Of a DNA stretch of 5,236 nucleotides, positions 1-5,236 are shown in pieces. The stretch lies in contig JBKPMF010000072.1 in the NCBI GenBank assembly GCA_046732015.1, forward strand, positions 1-5,236, written 5' to 3'. Position numbers and translations under genes: made by a program. Under the pieces are notes generated by a model. The model worked only from the letters and a program-made list of their open reading frames with translations. It made no database searches and was not told where the DNA came from. The DNA is from JAOUEA01 sp046732015 (GTDB taxonomy: Bacteria > Actinomycetota > UBA4738 > HRBIN12). Numbering within the stretch: the first letter of the stretch is position 1; every line of letters begins with the position of its first letter.

Positions 1-1
1 C

Positions 2-829
2 CGCATCATCGTCCTGCTGCTGATCACCACCGTGCCCGCCATGATCCTGGCCGATCGCGGCATCCCCTCGCTCTGGCTGATCGCCGCCACCCTGGTCGGC
101 GGCACCCTGGCGGCGGGATCGGCCAACAGCATCAACATGTACCTGGACCGCGACATCGACCAGATCATGCGGCGGACCCGCGAACGGCCGCTCCCGGCGC
201 ACCAGGTGAGCCCCGAGCAGGCGCTGGCCTTCGGGTTCTGGCTGGGGGCGTTCTCGTTCTTCTTCCTCGCCTCGACCGTGAACGTGCTCGCGGCCACCTT
301 GTCTCTGGCCGCGATCGCCTTCTACGTCTTCGTCTACACGATGTGGCTCAAGCGCTCCACGGTGCAGAACATCGTGATCGGCGGCGCTGCCGGGGCGGCA
401 CCCGCCCTCGTCGGGTGGGCCGCGGTGACCGGCTCCCTGGCACTGCCGGCGTGGATCTTGTTCGCGATCGTGTTCGTCTGGACGCCGCCGCACTTCTGGG
501 CGTTGTCGATGCGGTTCGCGGGTGACTATGCGGCGGCGGGCGTGCCGATGATGCCGGTGGTCCGCGGCGAGCGGGAGACCCGGCGTCAGATCCTCCTGTA
601 CTCCCTGCTGCTGTTCGCGACGACGCGGGTGCTCTATCCGGTCGGCGACATGGGGCCGATCTACCTCACGGCCGCGGTCGGGCTCGGTGGTGTGTTCGTC
701 TATCGGGCCATGGTGCTGTGGCGCCGTCCCGATGCCAACGCGTCATGGCGCCTGTTCACGTACTCGCTCATCTACCTCGCGGCGTTGTTCGGCGCCGTCG
801 CGCTCGACGCGCTCGTTCCGCTCCGCTAG
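2..829 (+). CDS. ctaB: Protoheme IX farnesyltransferase (heme O synthase), 5'-truncated by window edge
   Basis: This integral membrane UbiA-family prenyltransferase transfers a farnesyl group to heme b, giving heme o, the precursor of heme a for the oxidase encoded opposite. The frame is open to the left edge (RIIVLLLITTVPAMILA, typical of the first helix), so the true start lies upstream; the GTG at 32 is internal. 275 residues are visible against about 290-310 for the family, so roughly 20-35 are missing. Numbering from the first visible codon, the prenyl-diphosphate/Mg site NMYLDRDID (N45, D49, D53) is followed by RTRERPLP. Next come YTMWLKRSTVQNIVIGGAAG at 112-131 and the signature WTPPHFWAL at 160-168, with DYAAAGVPMMPVV at 175-187. 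About eight hydrophobic helices are visible. The gene converges on the thioredoxin gene, and their stop codons overlap. Family identity is near certain. Confidence 0.96.
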   Translation, partial: RIIVLLLITTVPAMILADRGIPSLWLIAATLVGGTLAAGSANSINMYLDRDIDQIMRRTRERPLPAHQVSPEQALAFGFWLGAFSFFFLASTVNVLAATLSLAAIAFYVFVYTMWLKRSTVQNIVIGGAAGAAPALVGWAAVTGSLALPAWILFAIVFVWTPPHFWALSMRFAGDYAAAGVPMMPVVRGERETRRQILLYSLLLFATTRVLYPVGDMGPIYLTAAVGLGGVFVYRAMVLWRRPDANASWRLFTYSLIYLAALFGAVALDALVPLR

Positions 830-1374
830 CCGCTGCTCGCGGCGTCGGTGGCGAGCACGTCGTCGATCAGGCCCGACAGTTCGGCTTCGTCGGTCTCGCC
901 GTAGATCGCGTAGCGGATCGTGCCGGCGGCATCCACGACGTAGGTGTCGGGCAGGAACGGATAGTCCAGCAGCGCCGCGGTCCGTCCCTGCGGGTCGTAG
1001 AGGCTGGGATAGGTGACGTCGAAATCGTCCACCCAACGGCGTGCCAGTTCGAGATCGTCGTTGTAGTTGATCCCCACGAACCGCACGTCCTGGTCCGCGT
1101 ATCTCGCCTGGGTGGCCAGGAGCGCGGGCTGCTCCTGCCGGCACGGCGCGCACCAGTTGGCCCACACGTTGATCACGGTGACCGAGCCCTCGAACGCGTC
1201 CGCCGGCAATGGGTCGCCCGAGACGGTGTCGATCGCCGTCAGATCCGGCATGGGCTGATCCATCTCGACGACGCCGCCTTCGAGGCGCGGGTCGCCGCCG
1301 CGGGGACGGAAGACGAAGGCGGCCAACAGGCTCACTACCAACGCCGCCACCACGATGACCGCCACCTTGCGCAC
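826..1374 (-). CDS. Membrane-anchored TlpA/ResA-like thiol-disulfide oxidoreductase
   Basis: This 182-residue thioredoxin-fold protein has one N-terminal hydrophobic segment (about 4-22) that anchors it or acts as an uncleaved signal, placing the domain outside the membrane. The active site is WCAPC (W74, C75, C78) after a VINVWAN strand. The cis-proline is probably P142 in FLPDTYVVD. These features fit the redoxin/AhpC-TSA branch that includes ResA, CcmG and TlpA, which reduce disulfides during cytochrome c maturation or, for TlpA, keep Sco and the CuA cysteines reduced. Beside cta genes, a role in oxidase assembly is a fair inference, but the substrate is unknown. The start is a GTG at 1374 with only a weak GGTAG upstream. 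An in-frame stop at 1384-1386 rules out any longer form, and a GTG three codons in is an alternative. It is the last - strand gene here, 60 bases after the cupredoxin gene. Confidence 0.9.
   Translation of the reverse strand: MRKVAVIVVAALVVSLLAAFVFRPRGGDPRLEGGVVEMDQPMPDLTAIDTVSGDPLPADAFEGSVTVINVWANWCAPCRQEQPALLATQARYADQDVRFVGINYNDDLELARRWVDDFDVTYPSLYDPQGRTAALLDYPFLPDTYVVDAAGTIRYAIYGETDEAELSGLIDDVLATDAASSG
834..857 (+). terminator. Possible hairpin terminator after ctaB (no U-tract)
   Basis: A perfect 7-base inverted repeat (TGCTCGC at 834-840, GCGAGCA at 851-857) with a 10-base loop begins 5 bases after the ctaB stop. It is not followed by a T-run, so it is not a classical intrinsic terminator. 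It lies inside the 3' end of the convergent thioredoxin gene, whose GC-rich codons could produce such a repeat by chance. Its position is the only thing that favours a role in ending the ctaB transcript. Confidence 0.22.
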
Positions 1375-1434
1375 GGGGCCACGCTACCGCCGGGTCGACC
1401 GGACGTCAGTGGCGAACCGGTGACGCCCCGCGGG
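1375..1434 (-). other. 60-base spacer between cupredoxin and thioredoxin genes
   Basis: This is the longest non-coding stretch in the window. It is very GC-rich. It contains the small palindromes GGTCGACC (1393-1400) and ACCGGT (1416-1421) and a 4-base stem (1411-1414 with 1424-1427). None is followed by a T-run on either strand, so I see no convincing terminator. I also see no recognisable -10/-35 pair for a separate thioredoxin promoter, so read-through from the operon is the simplest reading. Confidence 0.4.
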
Positions 1435-2379
1435 TCAGGTCACCGTGACGGTGCCGGCCATGTCGGGGTGGACGTCGCAATGGAACTGGTACTCCCCCGG
1501 TTTCAGTGCAGGGATGTCGTAGGTCACCTGCTGCGGGCCGTTGATCAGGTCGCCGGTGAACAGCGCGGCATCGCCGTCGTAGATCGACACGTTGTGCGGC
1601 CCGGTGACCGCCGCATCGTCCTGGTTGTCGAACTCCAGCGGGGTGGGCGTTTCGGCTTTGAACGCCAGCTCGGACGTGTTGAACGCCGTCCCCTGCGCCG
1701 CGATCGTGGGCGTGCCGGCGCCACCACCCTGATCGCCGCTGGGCTCACCGCCGCTTCCAGGTTTGGCGATGACCTCTCCCGTCATCGTCGTCGGGTGGAT
1801 CTCACAATGGAAGAAGTAGTTGCCTTCGGGCAACGCATCGACGGAGTACGGCGTCGTCTTCGGGCCGATGACCACCTCGCCCGTGAAGAGCGTCGGCGCC
1901 TCGGCATCCTTGCCGTCGTAGATCACGACGTTGTGCTGGACCCCCGCCTCTTCGTTGTCGAACTCGATCGTGAACGCCTCCTCGGCCGGCACGGCGAGCT
2001 TGTTCGTGCTGAAGCCGTTGGCCGAGGCGCCGGCCGGGGCGGCCAAGGTGACGACCGGCCCCTCGGTGCCGCCGCCCTCGCCCTCTTCGGCCGGTGGCGC
2101 CACCAAGAGCGCGAGCCCACCCACCAACATCGCCACACCGGCGACACCGCCTACGACCGAGAACAGCGACGACGCCCCCACCCGGGGGCGCGAGGCGACG
2201 AAGGTGGCCAAGGCGACGACCGCGAGCGCGGCGATGCACGCCACCACCGTGGCCGCCGTGGACGTGATATTGAGCAGGATGCGGGAGAACCCGTACAGCA
2301 CCAGGGCGATCACCGCCAAGATCCCCACCGGCAACAGGATCGGCAGCAGCAGACTCTGTCGGTTCTCGCGTCCGCTCAT
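1435..2379 (-). CDS. Membrane-anchored protein with two tandem cupredoxin domains
   Basis: This 314-residue protein has three predicted hydrophobic helices (about 10-32, 42-63, 72-93), a short acidic Gly-rich linker, then two cupredoxin domains, presumably outside the membrane. Domain 1 (about 108-205) has H149 in VQHNVVIYDG and C192, H195 and M199 in FHCEIHPTTM. Domain 2 (about 224-314) has H262 in GPHNVSIYDG and C301, H304 and M307 in FHCDVHPDM. Both sets match the His-Cys-His-Met pattern of type 1 blue-copper sites such as plastocyanin and azurin. A Gly/Pro-rich linker (206-223) joins the domains. The ATG start overlaps the ctaG stop as ATGA (2376-2379), with GGAG 8 bases upstream, indicating coupled translation. 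Context suggests electron donation to, or copper supply for, the adjacent oxidase; neither is shown by sequence. I do not recognise an established gene name. Confidence 0.88.
   Translation of the reverse strand: MSGRENRQSLLLPILLPVGILAVIALVLYGFSRILLNITSTAATVVACIAALAVVALATFVASRPRVGASSLFSVVGGVAGVAMLVGGLALLVAPPAEEGEGGGTEGPVVTLAAPAGASANGFSTNKLAVPAEEAFTIEFDNEEAGVQHNVVIYDGKDAEAPTLFTGEVVIGPKTTPYSVDALPEGNYFFHCEIHPTTMTGEVIAKPGSGGEPSGDQGGGAGTPTIAAQGTAFNTSELAFKAETPTPLEFDNQDDAAVTGPHNVSIYDGDAALFTGDLINGPQQVTYDIPALKPGEYQFHCDVHPDMAGTVTVT
1438..2058 (-). repeat. Tandem duplication of a cupredoxin domain within one gene
   Basis: The two copies (about 1765-2058 for the first, 1438-1710 for the second) share an ordered series of matching blocks: a strand ending EFDN, then HNV-IYDG, LFTG, GP, AL-G-Y-FHC, HP and M. 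Each carries all four copper ligands. The first has C-x2-H-x3-M, the second C-x2-H-x2-M. The similarity is clear in protein, so the duplication is probably old rather than a recent DNA repeat. Confidence 0.8.
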
Positions 2380-3203
2380 CGACTCAACTCCGCACCGATC
2401 TCTCGTCTCACGTTCTGATGGGTCGTCGGGTCCAGCCCGTCACGCTGCTCCTGGTTGTACCAGCGGAAGAAGATCACGGCGATGACCCCCCACAGCAACA
2501 GCCCGCCCAGGAGCTTCATGATCAATCCCGCGATCAGCTGATCGGTGAGCGCGTCGATCCCCCAGATCCGCGGGAACGTGGCGTACACCGGATACAGCGG
2601 CGTGTGCCCGAACGTCAGGAACGACGCCGGGATGGTGGGGGCCAGCGACTGCAGGAACAGGTAAAGCATCTGCCCGGGCGGGGGCAACGAGGGCATCTCG
2701 GGCAGCGGAGACATCACCGGCCACCACATCACCAGGGCGGAGGTGACGATCAACACGTGGAGCCCCAGGTGGACGAGTTCGGATCCTACCGACGCCGCCA
2801 CCACCTCGGGCCAGTGGGTGAACAGCAGCACCGCGTTGAAGAAGATCAACGCCACCAGCGGACGTGTCATGAACCGGAAGATGCGGCGGATCGGCGCCGG
2901 CGCCAGCAGTTCCCGCAACAGCCACACGGGCATCCCGGCGATGAGGATCGGCGCGGCCACCAGCGTGAACAGCAGGTGCTGGGTCATGTGCATGCTGTAG
3001 AGGTAGCGCTCGGCCAGGTCGTGGATCGGCCAGTCGGCCCCCAGCCACAACACGCCCATGCCGAGGAGGAACAGGCGACGCTTCCTGGGCTCGGTGGCTT
3101 CACCCGTGGCGCGCTCGTGACGGCGGCCGGCGATCAGGTAGGCCGCGATGATCGATCCGAACAGCAGCCAGACGTCGGGGTGCACGTGCCACGCGGGAAG
3201 CAT
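2376..3203 (-). CDS. ctaG: Cytochrome c oxidase assembly protein CtaG (caa3_CtaG family)
   Basis: This polytopic membrane protein belongs to the family of Bacillus CtaG, needed for assembling active caa3 oxidase and thought to act at the CuB site. From the ATG at 3203 it has 275 residues and about seven hydrophobic segments. The family core is WPIHDLAERYLYSMHMTQHL, with H61, M71, H72, M73 and H76 as candidate copper contacts, followed by APILIAGMPVWLL. Further family blocks are LHVLIVTSALVMWWPVMSP and LTDQLIAGLIMKLLGG near the end. The C-terminus is short and basic/polar. A GTG at 3212 directly after the ctaF stop would add three residues (MTD). I prefer the ATG because AGGTGA lies 5 bases before it, whereas GAGG is only 3 bases from the GTG. 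Its stop overlaps the cupredoxin start. Confidence 0.93.
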   Translation of the reverse strand: MLPAWHVHPDVWLLFGSIIAAYLIAGRRHERATGEATEPRKRRLFLLGMGVLWLGADWPIHDLAERYLYSMHMTQHLLFTLVAAPILIAGMPVWLLRELLAPAPIRRIFRFMTRPLVALIFFNAVLLFTHWPEVVAASVGSELVHLGLHVLIVTSALVMWWPVMSPLPEMPSLPPPGQMLYLFLQSLAPTIPASFLTFGHTPLYPVYATFPRIWGIDALTDQLIAGLIMKLLGGLLLWGVIAVIFFRWYNQEQRDGLDPTTHQNVRREIGAELSR

Positions 3204-3208
3204 GTCGG

Positions 3209-3214
3209 TCACCT
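3209..3214 (-). promoter_or_regulatory. Ribosome binding site supporting the ctaG ATG start
   Basis: AGGTGA on the - strand sits 5 bases before the ATG at 3203-3201 and spans the ctaF stop codon. It favours this ATG over the GTG at 3212-3210, which itself forms part of the site. The upstream GAGG (3216-3219) would be only 3 bases from the GTG, which is closer than usual. Confidence 0.5.
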
Positions 3215-3572
3215 ACCTCAGGAACACCTTGAACGTGATCAACACGATCAGGTACAGCGTGCCCGCGAGCGCGAGCCCCATCACGAAGAACCGCGCGTAG
3301 CGCCGGTCATCGAACTTCAGGTGCATGAACCACAGCACGACCAACGCGAACTTCACGAACGCCAGGGCGTAGAGCGTGGGGATCAGGATCGCCCGTCGCA
3401 CGTCGGCGTAGGAGGCGGCGATCTCCAGGGCCGTGAGCACCGCCAGGATGATCCCGATGCGGATGTACTCCTTGGCGCTGGGGTGCTCGCGGTGCACCGC
3501 CTGCGACTCGCGGGGGTCGGCCAGATCCTCCTGCCCGAGCTCTTGCTGGAACGGGGTTTCGGTGTCGGCCAC
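3213..3572 (-). CDS. ctaF: Cytochrome c oxidase subunit IV (prokaryotic COX4 family)
   Basis: This 119-residue small membrane subunit matches the COX4_pro family (Bacillus CtaF, CyoD-like). It is thought to stabilise the subunit I core rather than carry redox groups. A polar N-terminal tail of about 35 residues (ending HPSAKEYIRIG) precedes three hydrophobic helices (about 37-55, 62-84, 94-115). The family hallmark VLWFMHLKFDDRRYARFF spans the loop between helices 2 and 3. The GTG start at 3572 is supported by AGGAG 6 bases upstream. Only nine bases separate its start codon from the ctaE stop, and its own TAG stop directly abuts the ctaG GTG codon. Length and topology are normal for the family. 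Name transfer from Bacillus rests on gene order and motif, so the symbol is slightly less certain than the family. Confidence 0.9.
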   Translation of the reverse strand: MADTETPFQQELGQEDLADPRESQAVHREHPSAKEYIRIGIILAVLTALEIAASYADVRRAILIPTLYALAFVKFALVVLWFMHLKFDDRRYARFFVMGLALAGTLYLIVLITFKVFLR

Positions 3573-3578
3573 GGCGCG

Positions 3579-3583
3579 CTCCT
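3579..3583 (-). promoter_or_regulatory. Ribosome binding site for ctaF overlapping the ctaE stop
   Basis: AGGAG on the - strand lies 6 bases before the GTG start at 3572. Its first two bases are the last two bases of the ctaE TAG stop (the TAGGAG string), so a ribosome terminating on ctaE sits directly on this site. This supports GTG as the true start and suggests coupling of subunit III and IV translation. Confidence 0.7.
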
Positions 3584-4211
3584 AGTTGGCCGGCGTCGGG
3601 CCGGTCGGGATCAGGTAGATCACCGTGAAGATGATGATCCACACGATGTCGACGAAGTGCCAGTAGAGCCCCACCATCTCCACGGGGAACCCGGCATCGT
3701 CGGGCAGGCGATCGGCGCCGGACAGGCCCACGAGCGACAGCAGCAGGAAGATCCCCACGGTGACGTGCACCCCGTGGAAGCCGGTCAGCACGTAGAAGGT
3801 GGTGCCGAACAGGTTCGTCGTGAGCGCCAGGCCCTCGTGGTAGAAGGCCGTGAACTCGTACACCTGGCCGCCCACGAAGGTCAGGCCCAGCAGGGCGGTG
3901 GCCAGCAGCCAGAGCCGCATGCGCGGTACATCCCGCTTCTGGGCGGCGGTGAGCGCCAGGACCATGGTGAGCGACGAGGCCAGCAGCACGAACGAGGACA
4001 CGGACGTGTAGGGGATGTCGAACACGTCGGCCGGATACGGGCCCACCGTGCTGGCGCCCCGGTACAGGACGTACGTGCTGATCAGGGCGCCGAACAAGAG
4101 GCACTCGGAGGCCAGGAACAACCACATCGCGAGCTTGGTGTTCGGCAGCCCGGTGGTGGTCTCATGCTCTCCGCCTCCAGCGGCATGCGGCTTCTCGATC
4201 GCCATCGCCAT
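3582..4211 (-). CDS. ctaE: Cytochrome c oxidase subunit III, short five-helix form
   Basis: This 209-residue core subunit of the heme-copper oxidase has no redox cofactor; in this family it supports stable proton uptake through subunit I. Motifs in order are KLAMWLFLASECLLFGALIS (26-45, with E36 at the usual conserved helix glutamate), YEFTAFYHEGL (118-128), GTTFYVLTGFHGVHVTVG (136-153) and GLYWHFVDIVWIIIF (181-195). Five hydrophobic helices (about 27-49, 70-90, 98-117, 137-160, 183-202) match the short bacterial form that lacks the first two helices of the mitochondrial protein. The frame stays open to 4295. I place the start at the ATG at 4211 because GGAGGA lies 6 bases upstream, and the added residues would be Gly/Arg-rich and unlike the family. 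This start is two bases after the ctaD stop. Confidence 0.95.
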   Translation of the reverse strand: MAMAIEKPHAAGGGEHETTTGLPNTKLAMWLFLASECLLFGALISTYVLYRGASTVGPYPADVFDIPYTSVSSFVLLASSLTMVLALTAAQKRDVPRMRLWLLATALLGLTFVGGQVYEFTAFYHEGLALTTNLFGTTFYVLTGFHGVHVTVGIFLLLSLVGLSGADRLPDDAGFPVEMVGLYWHFVDIVWIIIFTVIYLIPTGPTPAN

Positions 4212-4213
4212 CG

Positions 4214-5236
4214 TCAGTCCTCCGCCACCGAGGGTTCGACGGCCCAGCCCATGAAGCCCACCAGGACCACCAATGCCCCGGCGGCGACCAGCCACCAGGA
4301 GTACAGGACGCCATAGGCGATGACGGGCAAGCCCACCGCGGAGACCAACGGCCAGTACGACGGACTGGGCAGATGGATCCCGTGCCCGCCCTCCCCGTGG
4401 CCGTCGTCGTGGTCCTGGGCGGCACCGGCCTGGGCCGGAACCAGTGTGCCCGTCTTCTCGTCCTCGACGTACTTGCGGTGCCAGAACTCATCGAGCGAGT
4501 GGACCTGGGGGATCTCATCGAAGTTGTGCACCGCCGGCGGGCACGAGGTCATCCACTCCAGGGTGCGCGCGTCCCAGGGATCCTGCGAGGTCAGCGGCCG
4601 CTTCTGGATCTGCGTCCGCAGGACGTTCACCATGAACGTCAGGACGGACAGCGCGATCAGGAAGGCCCCCAACGTCGCGATCTGGTTCCAGAACGCCAGG
4701 CCGAGCGACTCGGGGTAGGTGTACTCGCGACGGATCATGCCCGAGAGTCCGAGGATGTGCATCGGCCCGAAGGTCAGGTTGAACCCGATCAACAGGATCC
4801 AGAAGGCCACCTTGCCGAGCGCCTCGGAGAGTTGGCGCCCGAACACCTTCGGCCACCAGTAGTGGAAGGCCCCGAAGAAGGCGAACACGCTGCCCCCGAA
4901 GATCACGTAGTGGAAGTGGGCAACGACGTAGTACGTGTCCGTCTGCTGGTAGTCCGACGGCACGACGGCGTGCGTCACGCCCGACAGGCCGCCGATCACG
5001 AACATCGTCACCGCCCCGATCGCGTACAACATCGGGCTCGTGAAGCGGAGATCGCCGCCGTGCAGGGTCGCCATCCAGTTGAAGATCTTCACCCCGGTCG
5101 GGATCGCGATGATGGCGGTCGAGACACCGAACGCCGTGTTCGCGACCGGCCCCAGCCCCGCCGCGAACATGTGGTGGGCCCACACGCCGAAGCCTATGAA
5201 CCCGATCGCGATGCCGGAGAACACCATGAACTGGTA
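4214..5236 (-). CDS. ctaD: Cytochrome c oxidase subunit I, C-terminal 340 residues (cut by window edge)
   Basis: This catalytic subunit holds heme a and the heme a3-CuB centre that reduces oxygen to water. The frame is open to the right edge (YQFMVFSGIAIG), so the N-terminal part, with the first CuB histidine and the D-channel, is missing. Numbering visible residues from 1: WAHHMF carries CuB ligands H21 and H22; PTGVKIFNWMATLHGG carries the K-channel lysine K50; DTYYVVAHFHYV carries H107 (heme a3) and H109 (heme a); RR at 169-170 are the heme propionate arginines; LEWMTSCPPAVHNF closes the usual core. Then follow a His-rich linker (276-288) and two extra helices (about 294-332), as in caa3-type enzymes. 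Oddities are T99 where the Mg-site His usually sits and I168 in GMIRR, where the usual form is GMPRR. The TGA stop is two bases before ctaE. Confidence 0.97.
   Translation of the reverse strand, partial: YQFMVFSGIAIGFIGFGVWAHHMFAAGLGPVANTAFGVSTAIIAIPTGVKIFNWMATLHGGDLRFTSPMLYAIGAVTMFVIGGLSGVTHAVVPSDYQQTDTYYVVAHFHYVIFGGSVFAFFGAFHYWWPKVFGRQLSEALGKVAFWILLIGFNLTFGPMHILGLSGMIRREYTYPESLGLAFWNQIATLGAFLIALSVLTFMVNVLRTQIQKRPLTSQDPWDARTLEWMTSCPPAVHNFDEIPQVHSLDEFWHRKYVEDEKTGTLVPAQAGAAQDHDDGHGEGGHGIHLPSPSYWPLVSAVGLPVIAYGVLYSWWLVAAGALVVLVGFMGWAVEPSVAED
4218..4223 (-). promoter_or_regulatory. Ribosome binding site that fixes the ctaE start
   Basis: GGAGGA on the - strand, the strongest Shine-Dalgarno match in the window, lies 6 bases before the ATG at 4211-4209 and inside the last codons of ctaD. 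It argues against the longer open frame that begins at 4295, and against the second ATG at 4205, which would be 12 bases away. Confidence 0.75.

Noticed and set aside
32..34. GTG as the start of ctaB
   Set aside because: The frame continues to the left edge with residues typical of the first CtaB helix (RIIVLLLITT), so this GTG codes an internal Val and the gene is simply cut.
796..809. Small hairpin CGTCG-CGCT-CGACG near the ctaB 3' end
   Set aside because: The stem is only 5 bases, lies inside coding sequence before the ctaB stop, and has no T-run on either strand; chance is the better explanation.
1375..1434. Terminator or promoter between the cupredoxin and thioredoxin genes
   Set aside because: Only 4-8 base palindromes are present, with no T-run and no recognisable -10/-35 pair; they are expected in such GC-rich sequence.
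718..2418. Long + strand open frame (566 codons) opposite the thioredoxin and cupredoxin genes
   Set aside because: Its translation is rich in Arg, Gly, Val, Asp and His with no recognisable domain, and it runs antisense to two clearly conserved genes. In high-GC DNA the strand opposite a real gene often lacks stops.
4212..4295. 28-residue N-terminal extension of ctaE
   Set aside because: The added residues (MAGRRRGIGGPGG and on) are the ctaD tail read in another frame and resemble no subunit III. The strong GGAGGA site points to the ATG at 4211.
2418..4316. Long + strand open frame (632 codons) opposite ctaG, ctaF and ctaE
   Set aside because: The product is low-complexity, dominated by His, Gln, Arg, Glu and Gly, and lies antisense to three certain oxidase genes. 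It is a composition artefact.

Overview
The window is a compact aa3/caa3-type cytochrome c oxidase locus from a high-GC bacterium. Gene order, motif variants and codon use suggest an actinobacterium, perhaps of the Acidimicrobiia type. That placement is inferred from protein features and base composition only, not from any phylogenetic marker.

Layout. On the + strand, positions 2-829 hold the 3' part of ctaB (heme O synthase), cut by the left window edge. Everything else lies on the - strand. Read in transcription order from the right edge it is: ctaD (subunit I, N-terminal part missing beyond the edge), ctaE (subunit III), ctaF (subunit IV), ctaG (copper assembly factor), a membrane-anchored protein with two tandem cupredoxin domains, and a TlpA/ResA-like thioredoxin. 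The D-E-F-G order matches the Bacillus ctaCDEFG arrangement, so ctaC (subunit II) would be expected just beyond the right edge. The first five - strand genes overlap or abut (gaps from a 4-base overlap to 9-15 bases), which points to one operon with translational coupling. A 60-base spacer separates the cupredoxin gene from the thioredoxin gene. The thioredoxin gene and ctaB converge and share a CTAG that contains both stop codons.

How the genes work together. CtaB farnesylates heme b to heme o, the precursor of heme a in CtaD. CtaD, CtaE and CtaF are structural subunits. CtaG is a CuB-site assembly protein. The thioredoxin probably keeps cysteine thiols reduced for copper insertion or cytochrome c maturation. 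The double cupredoxin has two complete type 1 copper ligand sets and could carry electrons to the oxidase or supply copper; its exact role cannot be read from sequence.

Most noteworthy are the double cupredoxin and its position between ctaG and the thioredoxin gene, the caa3-like C-terminal extension of CtaD with a His-rich linker, two substitutions in CtaD at usually conserved positions, and the overlapping convergent stops with a possible hairpin just after ctaB. I saw no RNA genes, mobile elements or CRISPR arrays, and no non-coding stretch longer than about 60 bases.
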